A stretch of 64,000 nt of DNA from Bryoerythrophyllum caledonicum (Eukaryota > Streptophyta > Bryopsida > Pottiales > Pottiaceae), in contig OZ020515.1 of the NCBI GenBank assembly GCA_963971425.1, positions 16,384,291 through 16,448,290 on the forward strand, in the 5' to 3' direction. Of the stretch, positions 31,051-42,307 are shown piece after piece. The notes beneath the pieces were generated by a model. The model worked only from the letters and a program-made list of their open reading frames with translations, searched no databases and was not told the origin of the DNA. Both the position numbers and the translations under genes were made by a program. The first letter of the stretch is position 1. The number at the start of each line of letters is the position of its first letter.

Positions 31051-31872
31051 GCGTCCCATCCAAAGGAGAAATTTAAACAACGGTCTCAGGAGGCCATGAT
31101 ATGTCATGTTGTACACCCAGGAGTTATAAAGTTTTGGGCAGTGAATACAAAAAATATGGAAGCGTACACATTGTTGCGGAATCGTGGTAGCTGGGTCCAT
31201 TTTAGAACCGTCGATTCAAAGGCAAATCCGGCGGCTTCACGCAACTCAATCATTTGAGCTCCATACATTTCGACGGAGGACACTGTACAATTTTTAGCCT
31301 TTCGGAAGACTAGAGCAAGACTTGCTTGGGCTTTGATGTGCACCACGGCCCAAGTCCACAAGGCAAATGTCATTTACAATGACATTGCTCCCACAAACGT
31401 GCTTCTCCACTTTCCTCCAGAGAAACCAAGGTCCGTTTTCATTGGCGTTTGTGACTAGGGAATTGCAAGTCAAGTGTCACACAAAGAGCCATCAAAATAT
31501 GGATTCCGGACTGGGACGGAGCTTGACAATCAACGTCGTAAACGACATTGGGTAGCTCTAGAGTTGTCGGCCCTTCAAATTCAGCCCACAAAATTTGAAA
31601 ACGGCCTTGGATGTGATGCAACGGCAACACCAATACACCCATCTCGCCGATTCATACTTTGTAGGGTGGATGGCTAGAGCAATTAGGTGAAAGAATCTGA
31701 CTCAATATTTTTCAAATCAGCCGTCAACTACGCAGCTTTTCAAGTGAAGATCAACAAGTTACTAGAGCAAGATCCAATCGAACGTCCGTCAGTCTCCAAA
31801 GTGGTTGATGAGCTAATGGAAAAATCATTCAACTTTGAAGTTCCAGACGCTTGCTTCCGCTATCAGATATAG
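31051..31872 (+). pseudogene. kinase-like gene K, C-terminal part, broken
   Basis: The frame continues from 27,478. Kinase landmarks are NVIYNDIAPTNVLLHF, like the catalytic loop with Asp and Asn kept, then GVCD-stop-GIA where DFG is expected (TAG in the middle position, probably from Trp TGG), RHWVALEL in the place of the APE region, and EQDPIERPSVSKVVDELM, like the closing helix of kinase domains. It ends at a TAG at 31,872. A second TGA precedes APYISTED. The glycine loop and catalytic lysine region were not identified, so this may be a divergent kinase or pseudokinase. It is probably a repeated or captured gene rather than a core host kinase. Confidence 0.6.
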
Positions 31873-32034
31873 CAATTTTGGCTTAGTGTTATGATAGTCA
31901 AAGAATTTTTTTTATTCTTTTGCAATATGTTCTAGCATTGTCATGTAACGGTGTGTTTTGCCCATCTCGTAATAAATAAAAAGATTAACATTTTATAATC
32001 TTGCTGATGTGAAGTTTATGCATGTTAAGCCGTC

Positions 32035-32335
32035 AAGAGAGGCGCGACCCCTCCCATGTGCTAGGCCCCAAGCTCGTGGGCTTAGCCCCTCTAGCGCGCG
32101 CCTAGGTCCCTCCACGAATGCGCCTAGCCCCCTCCACGAACGCGCCCAATTCTCAGCGCGCGCGCGACCTGATAGGGACGCACCCAGTCCGTCCTCGTAT
32201 GAGCCCGGCCCCTTACGGTATGCGTCGGGTCCCTCCCAATATATGCTCGGCCCCTCCCGGTATTCGTCCAACCCATCTTGATATACGCCCGCCCCCTTCA
32301 CGCGCTCGTCCTCAGTCTGCACGCGTGTGACCCTG
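32035..32335. repeat. GGGCGCG-type minisatellite patch 8 (inverted)
   Basis: The same class of GC-rich degenerate array appears here in the opposite orientation (CGCGCCTAGGTCCCTCCACG, CGCGCCCAATTCTCAGCG, TACGCCCGCCCCCTTCACGC). Units are about 20-25 bp. It lies 3' of gene K and left of the Copia remnant. Open frames through it encode Arg/Pro/Ser repeats that follow from the nucleotide repeat. Confidence 0.65.
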
Positions 32336-32424
32336 TAATCGACGTGCCAGCCACGTAGTTGCCTTTTGTGGCAGTGGGTAAATTGATTTACCTCTAGTCA
32401 TGGTCAAACCAGCGTTGACCCTTA

Positions 32425-32500
32425 TCGGACGGACAACAGCTTCTATCAGACGGACAGTCGAACGGACGGATACTACCAGCCGGACGGACGCCGGAACAAC
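32425..32500. repeat. GGACGG-rich tract
   Basis: GGACGGACAACA, AGACGGACAGTCGAACGGAC and CCGGACGGACGCCGG form a short degenerate GGAC array just left of the truncated 5' LTR. It is similar to 14,020-14,090. Confidence 0.5.
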
Positions 32501-32504
32501 CCTG

Positions 32505-32699
32505 CATACAGCTATTACATAGTGCCATTACTGTTACGATCTTGTTGTTACTGTTATACTTTGGTAATCAGTTTAGCTAGGCATTCAGTTACATTTACAC
32601 TACTGCAGCAGTCAAAGGACTCGTGTTTAGCCCCTTTCAAAAACTATCAATGTATGTGGATATTCCGAGCAACCTAGACCTTGTCTTGTCAACTTACTA
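32505..32699 (+). repeat. Copia 5' LTR, truncated at its left side
   Basis: The sequence from about 32,507 aligns with 36,873-37,077 (shared CATTACTGTTACGA, CTTGTTGTTACT, CAGCAGT, GGACTCGT, TATCAATGTATGTGGAT, AGCAACCTAGACCTT). The first ~45 bp of the 3' LTR has no counterpart here; GGACGG repeats stand in its place. The right limit is approximate. Confidence 0.65.
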
Positions 32700-32883
32700 A
32701 CTTGTCAAGTGCACAGTGAGTACATCGTAAGAAGTAGTGAAACAGCGTAGACTAGTGTGACTTTGGTTGAGCATAGCTTCCAAGCAAAGGTTACGTAGTA
32801 TTGAGAAAGTAAAGGATCAATAGAGCTCAACTCACGAGGAGGCTTAAGTATTGCATACAGAGAGGAAGAGTTGAATAGACCCG

Positions 32884-35800
32884 ATGGCAAACACCAATCC
32901 GGTCAAAGGCGGAGACAAGTTGAAAGGCGTAGAAAACAACTACATACAGAGTTTGAGAGTAAGGTCCATCCTTCGTGCCAAAGGTTCGTGGAACATTACA
33001 AAGACAACGTTTGTATGAGCAACATATCCGACTCTCATAGACGGGAAGCAGCTCATCGAACACCAGGTTTGTAAGAGGAAGGGGCCTGCATGCATGGTAA
33101 TATTCATAGCGGTCGCGGATGACCACGTCAATGTGGTCGCGGATTACCACGTCAATGTGGTCGCAAGTCACTCCAATCTTGCACAAGCGTGGAAGGCATT
33201 GAAGGATCAGTAGGCATCCGGGAATCAGTCCCACGTCCTCACTCTCATGGAACAACTGCAAACGTTGAAGCTGAAAGAAGGAGGATCCATAAAAGCATAC
33301 ATCAAGAAGGCCAGAGATTTGAAGAACCGACTTAGTGGCATGGGCAAGATGATAGCAGACAAGAATCTCAACCAGATCATTTTAAACGGGCTGCCGCAAT
33401 CGTACAACAGCACCATCCAGACACTCACACACGTTGGAGCAGAGTTGACTTTTGACACGCTTACCTCACACTTAATATTAGAGCATCATCAACATTTTCC
33501 TCGAAGCCAGCTCCACGGCGAGGAGGAAGCTCTTGCTTTAAGCTTTAGGCATTAAGCAAACTTTGGGCGAGGCCGAGCACAAGGGAGACAACACCAAGAA
33601 AAGTTACCAAGGCGGCCGCTAGCCGAGCTACCGACCTCCCTACCTAGAAGCTGCTCAATCAATATCAATGGCAGCCTCTTGCCGTCCAGGCACCTTAATA
33701 GCACTAGTACCAACTCCACCACGATCAGATTCTCATGTGCAGCTTCCACTGATCATCTGCTATGCTTTTGGACGTGCCGGACATATCGTGCGATGTGAAC
33801 TATGAGCCACATCAAAATCAGCAGTATAGAGCAAACCATAACACATGGTACCTTGACAATGGTACCACGGCGCATATAGCCGCTGACTTTGAGAAGTTAG
33901 ATAGTTAGTACGCCCTGTAAGAACGCTAGCATGAAGACTTGTGGTGGTTAATCTCACACAGTGATGGGCACATGAAATTCTACTCTACACATTGGCACAG
34001 GAGAAATAAAGCTCGAGAACATTCGGTATGTCCCTAGCATGAAGAAGAATTTGGTGTCAGTTGGTTCAATTGCGGGTGCAAGCCACACAATCACGTTCAC
34101 GGTGTCCCACTCCTGGGTGCGAATGGAATCAAAGTGGTTGTTGCGGGACTCACAGACCCACGCAACGGACTCTACTTCTTCCCAAAGTCTCATCAGGCTC
34201 TCATTGCAGAGACGAGCGACAAAACTGATCTTTGGAGGATGGGTCACCTAGGATATTCCAACCTCAGCTACTTGTCAAGATCATAGCACATCAGCCGTCT
34301 CCCGCACATTAACGTGAAGAGTTGCGTCTGCATATGTCACTTGGCAGGCCGTCACCATCAACATCGCCTTCCTCATAGATCAAAGACAAAAGCATCTAAG
34401 CTAGGCAAACAAGTTCACCTTGATGTCATCGGCCCCATCCAACGAGCATTGCTTGGAGGTACGCATGGTATTCATTGACGATTTTTCACGCAAAAGCTGG
34501 GTCTATTTTATGAAATTCAAAAGCGAGACTACAAAAAGTTTAGAGCTTTCAATGCCAAATTTGAGGCAGAAATAGGAAATTAAATGAAAGTTCTCAGATC
34601 CCACCAAAGAGGAGAGTACCCGTCAGACGACTTCAAGCACTACTACTTACGCAATGGAATATGACTCAAATTTACCGAGGCCAAGACCCCAGAGCAGAAC
34701 GGCATCTCGGAGGGCGGCAACCGGATACTATGGAGCGTGCTAAGAGCACCGCCTTTTACTACAAGTTGCCACATTTTCTTTGGACAACGCCCGTGAGCAT
34801 GGCCAACTTCTTCATAAATCACAGCCCGACAAGAGAAAACCTGGGCGTCCCACCTCAAGCAAAATACACAGGTGACGTGCTCAACCTCCTCAATCTCAAA
34901 AAATTTGGCAGTATCACCCATGTGCATGTGCCCAACATCGTCACACGGAAACTAGACAGCAAGTCACGTACAACTTGTATGTTTGTTGGCTACGATGAAG
35001 AGTCAAAAGCCTACCGACTCTACGATCCGATTAGCAAAAAAATTGTGATAAGCCGAGACGTTGTGTTCGATGAGGGGCGGGTAGGCTATTACAACCTGAA
35101 CGTGTCACAACCCGGGGATACCATTTTTTCACTGCAACCATCCTTACCAGCAGATGTCATTCTCATACCTCCGCCATCAACGACACTTGCTCACCTCGAA
35201 AGTGTCGATCAGGAGGCCGCCAACTTTCTGTTCCAACCAGAGAACGAGAACTCATTCGATAGTGAAGACCCATCACCGTGTATTGCACCTGCAACTGCGG
35301 CTCTAGATCCGGAAGCAACTGAAGAGCCGTCACCAAGAAGAGCATCTAGGATAGCTAGTAGGGCGTCACCAACCCAGCTCAATGGAGCTCAACGTGTCCT
35401 CATGAGGCACTCTCTTGACGCCGCAAGTGCCCAGGGCAACGACGTCCAGATGTTGCCTCACCGCTATCCTCAACATAAGAGGCGGCCCTCAACCCGCCTC
35501 TGTGACCATTGGACGATGATGAGCACACATATCACGATGTGATTCAACACACGGGATGGCAAGAAGCAATTGCCAAGGAAATCGATTCAGCCCTCAACAA
35601 CAAAACTTGGGATATTGTGGACATGCTAGGTGAGCGACAACCAATAACAACAAAGTGGTTGTTTAAAGTAAAGCACAATGGCGATCAAGTGAAGCTAAAA
35701 GCCAGAACCGTCGTCCGTGGCTTCCAACATAGGAAGGGCGTGGATTTTAAGGACATCTTTGCCCTGGTGGTGCGTTGGTCGACCATCCGCACCGTCCTCG

Positions 35801-36483
35801 CCCTCGCTGCTGCAAACAACTAGCCCCCCTCCCAGCTCGACGCCATCACCGCTTTTCTAAATGGCAAATTAGATGAAACGGTTCTCATGGAGATTTCTAA
35901 GGGATTTCCCAGCGAAGGAAATCCATCCAAAGTATGTAGAATCAAACAAGCCCTACATGGATTAAAAGAGGCTTCCAAAGCTTAGTACAGTTGCATATAT
36001 GTCTGGCTTGTATCGCAGGGCTTGACACGCAACAACGTCAATCCCAATCTCTACTTTGGTACACGGAACGGAAAAAGAATCATTGTCCTTTTGTATATGG
36101 ACGACCTCTTGCTGACAGGTGTTGACTCTGAGCGGATCGCGGAGCTCAAATCCGAGCTTAAAAAGGAATTCTCCATGACGAATCTTGGAGACGCTAGCGT
36201 TTATTTAGGAGCAAAAATACTTCAATTGAAGGGAGGGATCCTCATCACGCACATCGCCTTCATCAAACGCCTCTTGTAGAAGTCCAACCTTCTGAATTGT
36301 AACTCAAGCCGTCTGCTAATGGATCCACATGTCTCACTGCAGCGACACATTTAAGGAACACAAGTCATTAATCTGATGCAATACAGGTCGTTGGTGGAGA
36401 GCCTAATCTATATTACAAACACAAGACCCGATATCTCATACTCTATCAGCTGTGTTGCAAAGTATGAGGAAAACCCTTTATGA
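32884..36483 (+). pseudogene. Ty1/Copia gag-pol, heavily decayed
   Basis: Order typical of Copia. Gag starts at MANTNPVKGG (32,884), and a gag core at 33,247-33,555 reads SIKAYIKKARDLKNRLSGMG and ILNGLPQSYNSTIQTL. A knuckle-like CYAFGRAGHIVRC lies near 33,760. A protease-like WYLDNGTTAHIAADFEKL near 33,850 has Asn where DSG or DTG is usual. Integrase fragments run from about 34,410 (HVDVIGPI ... TPEQNGISE), continuing to the 34,661-35,542 open piece. Reverse transcriptase runs from 35,509 (GWQEAIAKEIDSALNNKTWD, LDAITAFLNGKLDE, LLYMDDLLLTG, then an RNase H-side linker). Many stops and frameshifts interrupt every domain, so it is inactive. Confidence 0.88.
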
Positions 36484-36827
36484 ACCATCTCTAGCACGTC
36501 TCATCGGCTCCGGCTCATGCCCGCGCTTAGACCTTGTTAGTCACCAAAAGCTATAGTCCAAGACTTCATCACAAACTCGACGCACAACAACCATCAAGAG
36601 CCAGATTATGAGCAACTAGATTTCGACTTGCACGTCATCAGGAACACACCGTTAGCTCATGTACATCATGCTCGTCATTACTATTGCGGCAGACCCTCAC
36701 CGTTGACAAATGCTCTATGTTGTCCCACATCTCTACCATTGCCTCCGACGCCGGACGCACTTGCGACATCCTCCGATGTCTATGCATAATCTCAGAACTC
36801 TTGCTGGTGGTCGAGTGTGAGGAAGGT

Positions 36828-37077
36828 TGTTGGACTTAAACGCACTCTCTCACGGTTAGTTTGATTGTACTATACATACAGTTGTTATATACAACCATTA
36901 CTGTTACGACCTTGTTGTTACTATTATACTTTGGTTACCAGTTTACCTCAGCATTCAGTTACTTTTATATTGCTGCAGCAGTTAAAGGACTCGTTGTATT
37001 TAACCCCTTTCACATACTATCAATGTATGTGGATTTTCTGAGCAACCTAGACCTTCTCTGGCCTCAAGTTTTCAACA
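36828..37077 (+). repeat. Copia 3' LTR
   Basis: It begins TGTTGGACTT directly after a purine-rich GTGAGGAAGGT and ends TTCAACA, giving TG...CA ends and 250 bp. The body matches the truncated 5' LTR at 32,505-32,699 with many differences, consistent with an old insertion. Confidence 0.75.
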
Positions 37078-37324
37078 TGACACCCATGTTTGGCATGACT
37101 CAGATCAAGGACAAGAGCATAGAGCCAATCGCAAATAGTGGTTCCAGATCACATCAAAGTAAAATATCTGTAAAATAATTCTCACTTTCTACAAGAAATC
37201 ATTATCATAGGAGGGAAAATGTATTGGTTATCGTTTCTCACTGTCATTAGAGTTATTTATAAAATCACCCTCTTCTTATTTTGATATTAGCATCTGGCGA
37301 GTTTTCAGATATGGACGAGCTTAA

Positions 37325-37447
37325 CCCTTTAAGGCCGAGCTGGCTATGGCTGATGGAAATCCTATAAGTGTAGTAGATGATAATCTACAAAATTTACTAA
37401 GTTTGTAGATTTGACCATCAGCCATAGCCAGCTAGGCCTTAAAAGGA
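37325..37447. mobile_element. TTAA-flanked MITE, 123 bp
   Basis: TTAA at 37,321-37,324 and 37,448-37,451 flank inverted ends CCCTTTAAGGCC / GGCCTTAAAAGGA. The inverted repeat continues with GAGCTGGCTATGGCTGATGG against CCATCAGCCATAGCCAGCTA, giving arms of ~33 bp. A TTAA target with CC-starting ends is typical of piggyBac-type elements. Confidence 0.75.
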
Positions 37448-37451
37448 TTAA

Positions 37452-38909
37452 GGAACTAAGAGAGCTCTAAACTCAAGGAAGAAGCAGTTTTAACCCTTAA
37501 ACGACGGGAACCATATAGACGGGCACGAATTTTGCATTATAAAATACTTGAAAATGTATTGAGGTTTAGCAAGACATACTCCTCTGGATTGAAAATTCTC
37601 CAACTAACATCTTTTATCTGGAGATCATTTCAATATCTGAATCTTATCATGTTCAAATATAACACTACACATGTAAAATACTGTGGCCACCAGTGGCACC
37701 AATGTTTGAGGGTAAAAACTAACTCAAGAGATCATGGTATACCATAAATCTTAGCAGCCTTTCTTCTCTTGAGCAGAATTTTAAAGCTTCTTAGGGCTGA
37801 TTTATTGATAAATTATGACTTTACAAATAGATCCAGTACAAAAGAGACGGGGACCTACGGATGCTTTGATGTGTCAGGCAGTCCAAATAGTGTGGTGATG
37901 TTCGTGTCGCAAGTGCCACGCAGGAAACGTGTGTGCTCAGGAGTATGTCATGAGTGACTGCATTGATACAATCAGGACCAGTAGCTCACTCGTCCCTGTC
38001 TCATTACCTACTGTACAATACACCGTGCACAGAATTCATCATTTCATAGTTTCAACGGTGCACAAGTGTCTAGGAGACAACATGCCGGGTAATCGAAATG
38101 AAAATATACAGGCGTTCGCTGGGTACAGATGGATGCTTAATGTATCATTCGATAAAAACATGTCACACAATACATGTTGTTCATCGCGCTCAAGTGAGTT
38201 ATTTATCAGGACCCAGTGTTTTTCAATTCACTTCAATGGAAACCGAGACACATGATTGGAGTCGCCATAAAAGTTCAATTTCGACCACAGATGAGTTCCT
38301 GACAAAAGATGGACACGTACATAAGGCAGATTATGCGGCGAATCATAGTCACTTTATTCAGGTTTACAAGATCCAAGTATCCGAGATCAGAGATCCAAGT
38401 ACCGATGCACTACGAAGGCGTCGTGGAGGAGCTCCAAGGAGTGTAACAAGGTGCTCTCCCAAGACTGACCTCACGTAGCCAGACCATGAAGGCCAAAAAC
38501 ATAAAGCTCCAGACAAAAGAGAGTATCAGAGTACCAAGGGTGATTATCCTACTCCAGAAACAGTGAAGAACGATCCCTGCTCTGTACTGCAGAAAGAGCA
38601 CAATCAAAACAAACTAGAACAGTAACAAAGAACATAACGTGTCGCCACTATCGCGGCCTGCCGGCGGGTCGCGGTGCGACTCCCAGCAGCAAAGACGGTC
38701 AAATCTAGAGTGGCTTCCAGTGAACAGTCGCATCTCTCCCGGCCAGTGAGTTCTCATCCTTCAGTGACATCCCCTTCAGCAACCCCCTTGTAGTATCTCC
38801 ATCTCAATTGTTTCACCAAACCCGTGGCCGAGGCGGCCGGCAGTCACCCGCCGTCCCCCACACCCTGGAGTGCTTCTCAAACCACCGGAAGCTCGACCAC
38901 CTTTGCGCT
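37452..38909. other. no independent gene; includes 3' flank of the glycine-rich protein gene
   Basis: A solitary TTAA-CCCTTAAACGACGGG terminus at 37,490 resembles the left end of the element at 61,541. The rest shows no convincing coding frame. The part next to 38,909 should contain the 3' untranslated region of the minus-strand gene. Confidence 0.4.
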
Positions 38910-39401
38910 TCAGTACTCCGTGTTCCTCCAGCTCCCGGAGCCGGAACCTCCACGGCCACCACCTCCGCCGTAGCCACCGCCTCCGTAGCCGCCTCCCCCA
39001 CGGCCTCCGTAACCGCCCCCGCCGCCGCCAGACTCCCGATCGTAAGACCGGCCACCGCTGCCGCCATAGCCGCCGCCGCTTCCTCCGTAGCCACCACTGC
39101 CTTCTCGGCGACCGCCGTAGCCACCGCCGCCACCACCGCCGCCTCCACCACGGGACTGCGCCTGGTTCACGGTAATGTTGCGCCCGTCGAGCTCCTTGCC
39201 GTTCATCTCCTTGATGGCATCGTTCATGGCGTTCTCGTCAGCGAACGTCACGAACCCGAACCCGCGAGATCGTCCGGTCTCACGGTCGGAAATCACCTTG
39301 CTCTGCACAACCTCGCCGAACGGCCGGAAGGCATCTTCAAGACGACCATCGGTGGTGGCCCAGGCCAAACCGCCGACGAAGCACCGGTACTCTTCACCCA
39401 T
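38910..39401 (-). CDS. glycine-rich RNA-binding protein, GRP7/RBG type
   Basis: This is a nuclear/cytoplasmic RNA-binding protein of the plant GRP class, usually tied to cold, stress and circadian post-transcriptional control. The 163-residue frame has no internal stop and no intron in the coding part. The start at 39,401 (MGEEYRCFVG) was chosen over an in-frame ATG 21 nt upstream because it matches the usual N-terminus. The RRM spans residues ~6-82 with RNP2 CFVGGL (7-12) and RNP1 RGFGFVTF (46-53). From residue 85 it is Gly-rich with GGYGG, GGRSYDRESGG and YGGGG repeats, ending SGSWRNTEY. The GC-rich leader to about 39,720 fits an active promoter side. Many related plant genes have an intron inside the RRM; none is needed here. 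Confidence 0.93.
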   Translation of the reverse strand: MGEEYRCFVGGLAWATTDGRLEDAFRPFGEVVQSKVISDRETGRSRGFGFVTFADENAMNDAIKEMNGKELDGRNITVNQAQSRGGGGGGGGGGYGGRREGSGGYGGSGGGYGGSGGRSYDRESGGGGGGYGGRGGGGYGGGGYGGGGGRGGSGSGSWRNTEY

Positions 39402-40097
39402 CTTTACAAAGAAGAAAAACAAAAAAAAAGGGTGACCACAGAATCAGATCCTCGGCCTAAGTAACCAAGTAACCGAAGAGGCACAGGGGTAAAGTCCCTG
39501 GAGGCCTCGGACAGGAGCGGAGAGGAACCTGAACGGAGAAGGGGAGAGCACTACAAACGGAACACCATCGCCGAGCTTATGACGCCAAACCCTAGCGCCC
39601 CCGCCCCACCGGTCGCGCGCCCCGGCGCCGCCCGACCCGCGGTCGCATCCGGGCGCCGGCTTCCGGTCGCGGCGGACGCGAGGGAGTCGTTGGATCGGGG
39701 CTAATCTGGGGCGAGATATTTGCAGTGTGGTCCCGGACAAGAGCAGTCTAGATTCTTCCTGGGGAGGGGTTGATAAAGCATAAAACTTGTCCAATGGCAT
39801 CTGCGCTCGTGTTGTCATCCTTCGCATGCTTTGGTGTCTGCCTTCGTTTTGCTTGGGAGAGAGCAAGAGACAGGATCGTAAGATCGTTTTGCAAGGCACC
39901 TCTGCGAGTGGTGTCCACATGGGAGCAACTGCTTTCAGATTGCTCCGGTGATGAATATGCTCCCCTGATGACTCACTTCATCCTGACTCTAGCCCACACC
40001 CATACCGTTGGCGTTATATTATTGATTGTTTCTGGTGAAGGGATGAGATTTTTTAAAATGTCATGAAATTAAAATGGTGGACTTTGTATTCCTCCCT
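39402..40097. other. 5' flank of the glycine-rich protein gene
   Basis: 39,402-39,720 is GC-rich and likely carries the minus-strand leader and core promoter. 39,780-40,065 is more AT-rich, with a plus-strand open frame lacking any family signature, treated as chance. Confidence 0.4.
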
Positions 40098-40320
40098 TCA
40101 AAAAATCTTAGTCCCATTGGTCCGAGATGACCCTAAACTACCTTGGTAATAGTAGGACCACACACATGATGCCGGTTTGGTCCCAAGTGTGAGATGCCCA
40201 AAGACATGAGGTTGCGGGTTCAATCCTTGGCTGTAAAATTTTCTTACACTTGATGGGAATTGCCGCAAGCTGCCAATATTGCAACTCATGTGTGCCAACA
40301 AAATAGATAAATAAATAAAT
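40098..40320 (+). mobile_element. tRNA-derived SINE candidate
   Basis: GGGTTCAATCC at about 40,216 matches the Pol III B box. A TGGTCCCAAGTG box ~40 bp upstream resembles the A box. The copy ends in an (ATAA)n-like tail (AAATAGATAAATAAATAAAT, to 40,320), as plant SINEs often do. The 5' end near 40,098 is a guess. No protein-coding potential. Confidence 0.6.
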
Positions 40321-40325
40321 CTTAG

Positions 40326-40534
40326 CCCCTAAAGGATCAAGTTTGGAAGACAGATTTTACACTTTGAGTGCAATTATCTTTTAATCCCTAGAGTCAAAAT
40401 TCATGAATTTTTACCACATCATCTCATATATGTTTTAGAAGAAGATCCTATGGTTACATTCTCAAAAAGTTCATATTGGCAGTTTTTAATCAATGGAGTA
40501 GAGATTCCTTTTTAATGCCTTGGTCTTTTAGGGA
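40326..40534. mobile_element. TTAG-flanked piggyBac-like MITE, 209 bp
   Basis: Ends CCCCTAAAGGATCAAG and CTTGGTCTTTTAGGGA are inverted repeats. Direct TTAG copies lie at 40,322-40,325 and 40,535-40,538. The terminus is the R3-family type. It inserted directly behind the SINE tail. Confidence 0.7.
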
Positions 40535-40662
40535 TTAGACATTGGCATGTCTACATTTTGGGTAGAAAATGTAAACGAAGAAGCCAAACTTGGACCACAT
40601 TTTACAAAAAACCTAGATAGTTTAAGATGAGAACAATACCAAATGGATGAAAATACATTTAA

Positions 40663-41707
40663 CCCCTAAATTTCTTTGACAATTTTATATTAAAAACACT
40701 TCAAAACTGCTCATTCTTGCACAATGAGTAAGGAAGGAAAATCAAATTCTTTCCAATGGCAAGATCTCAACTAAACTTTAATGGCCGAAAAGTCCCCTCG
40801 AGGGACTCTTGAAGGTTTGGGCACGTACCTATGGTGTCAATTAATAACATTCCTCTTTGAGATTTTTTGGTAGATGCACATTACTAAAAACTTTGTGTGA
40901 GTACAATTTTTCCTAAATCCGTCATTTAATGCAAAAGTCATAGGGTTTTGAATTTCAGATGGGGAGAGCCGGCACGTCGGGCAACTCCAAAAACTTTTAC
41001 TAGAATACTCTATCAAATGTGAGATTTTCAATACTAGCAATTAATATTATTTCCTTTCATTACATCAAAAAAAATTGTCTTTGATGAAAAATAGTCAAAT
41101 AACCCAATTCAAACATTTTCACGCATTGTCAAACATTGTTGGGCAAGGTACCAAAAAAACTTCTTTTTGACATAAACTTAGAGATCTTCATATTTTTTAC
41201 ATTTCAATTTTACTACTACAAGATGTGGTGTGGACCTTCCTATTGACCGTTCCGATTCTCACTCTATAACATATTTAGTTCACAAAATAATAAAATGTGA
41301 ATTGGCAATTTTTGAACCTCCACTACTTGCACAATTGTTTTGAATATGCTACACCCCTTCTCTACCTCTAGAAATTGGTGTACAAGGAAGTAATATCATG
41401 ATTAACATGGTGGTAATGAAATTAGACCTTGTGTAGTTCAAAATTATGACACCAAGTGATGCCAAAGTCTGTTGATCCACTCAATGCAACAAAGAAAATT
41501 AATAGTTCACTCTACTTCAAGCACTAGAATCTTTCAATCCATGCGGTCAAAGTTTATGGGATTTTGTGAGGACAATACCTAATAAGTCTCAAGAGATCCT
41601 ATGGTTAGATGTAGAAATAGAATTTTTTGTTTCCCTCCTTACTTATTTCACTGGAACGAGCAGTTTTGAAGTGTTTTTGGTGTGAAGATGTCTTGGGCCT
41701 TTAGGGA
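40663..41707 (-). mobile_element. R3 element, complete copy, 1,045 bp, TTAA-flanked
   Basis: TTAA at 40,659-40,662 and 41,708-41,711 flank ends CCCCTAAAT... and ...CTTTAGGGA. Inverted terminal regions of ~120 bp share AAAAACACTTCAAAACTGCTC (20 of these bases identical on both sides) and nearby sequence. The body, read on the minus strand, matches copies at 10,147-10,880 and 41,850-43,560. It encodes no protein, so it is non-autonomous. Ends and TTAA target suggest piggyBac-type mobilisation. Confidence 0.7.
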
Positions 41708-41849
41708 TTAAGAAGAAGAAGAACTTTGGTTCCCGTAAGGGACCGGCATGAATAAAGTGTTTGTTTATTCCACCACTATATCAATAACTACAAGACATAG
41801 GTTAGTATTATAAAACTACTTTACCCTCTTGAGAGTACTTCAATTAAGA

Positions 41850-42307
41850 CTTATAATGTAATATACTCAAAAAATCCATAAACTTTGACCGCACGGATTG
41901 AGATATTATAGTGTTTAAATTAGACAACACAATTCATTTTATTCCTTGCTTTGAGTGGATCAACATACTTTGGTCTTACTTGTTGTTGAATTTTTGCACT
42001 ACACAAGGTTTGAATTCACTACTATCATGTCAAGCATGATAGTAGTTCCTTGTACACCAATTTTTAGAAGTAGTGAAGGGATGTAGGATATTCAAAAAAT
42101 TGTGCAAGGTATGGAGGACCTTCAATAATTGCCAATTCACATTTTATTTTCTTGTGGACTTGATATGTTTTAGAATGAAACCCAAACGGTCAATAAAAAG
42201 GTTTACACCACACCTTGTAGTGGATTAGTCTAAAGTAAAAATATGAAGATCTCTACGTTTTATGTGGAAAAGGAGAATTTTTTTGGGTACCTTGCTTGAC
42301 AATGTGT
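41850..42307 (+). repeat. R3-family repeat, copy 3, left part
   Basis: It runs from AATATACTCAAAAAATCCAT to GACAATGTG and matches copy 1 around 10,270-10,715. The match stops at 42,307 and resumes at about 43,413, so the copy is split by inserted DNA. Confidence 0.6.

Noticed and set aside
38813-39464. Plus- and minus-strand frames overlapping the glycine-rich protein gene
   Set aside because: Ala/Thr-, Arg/His- or Pro-rich products of the GGN repeats read in other frames; the RRM frame is the real one.
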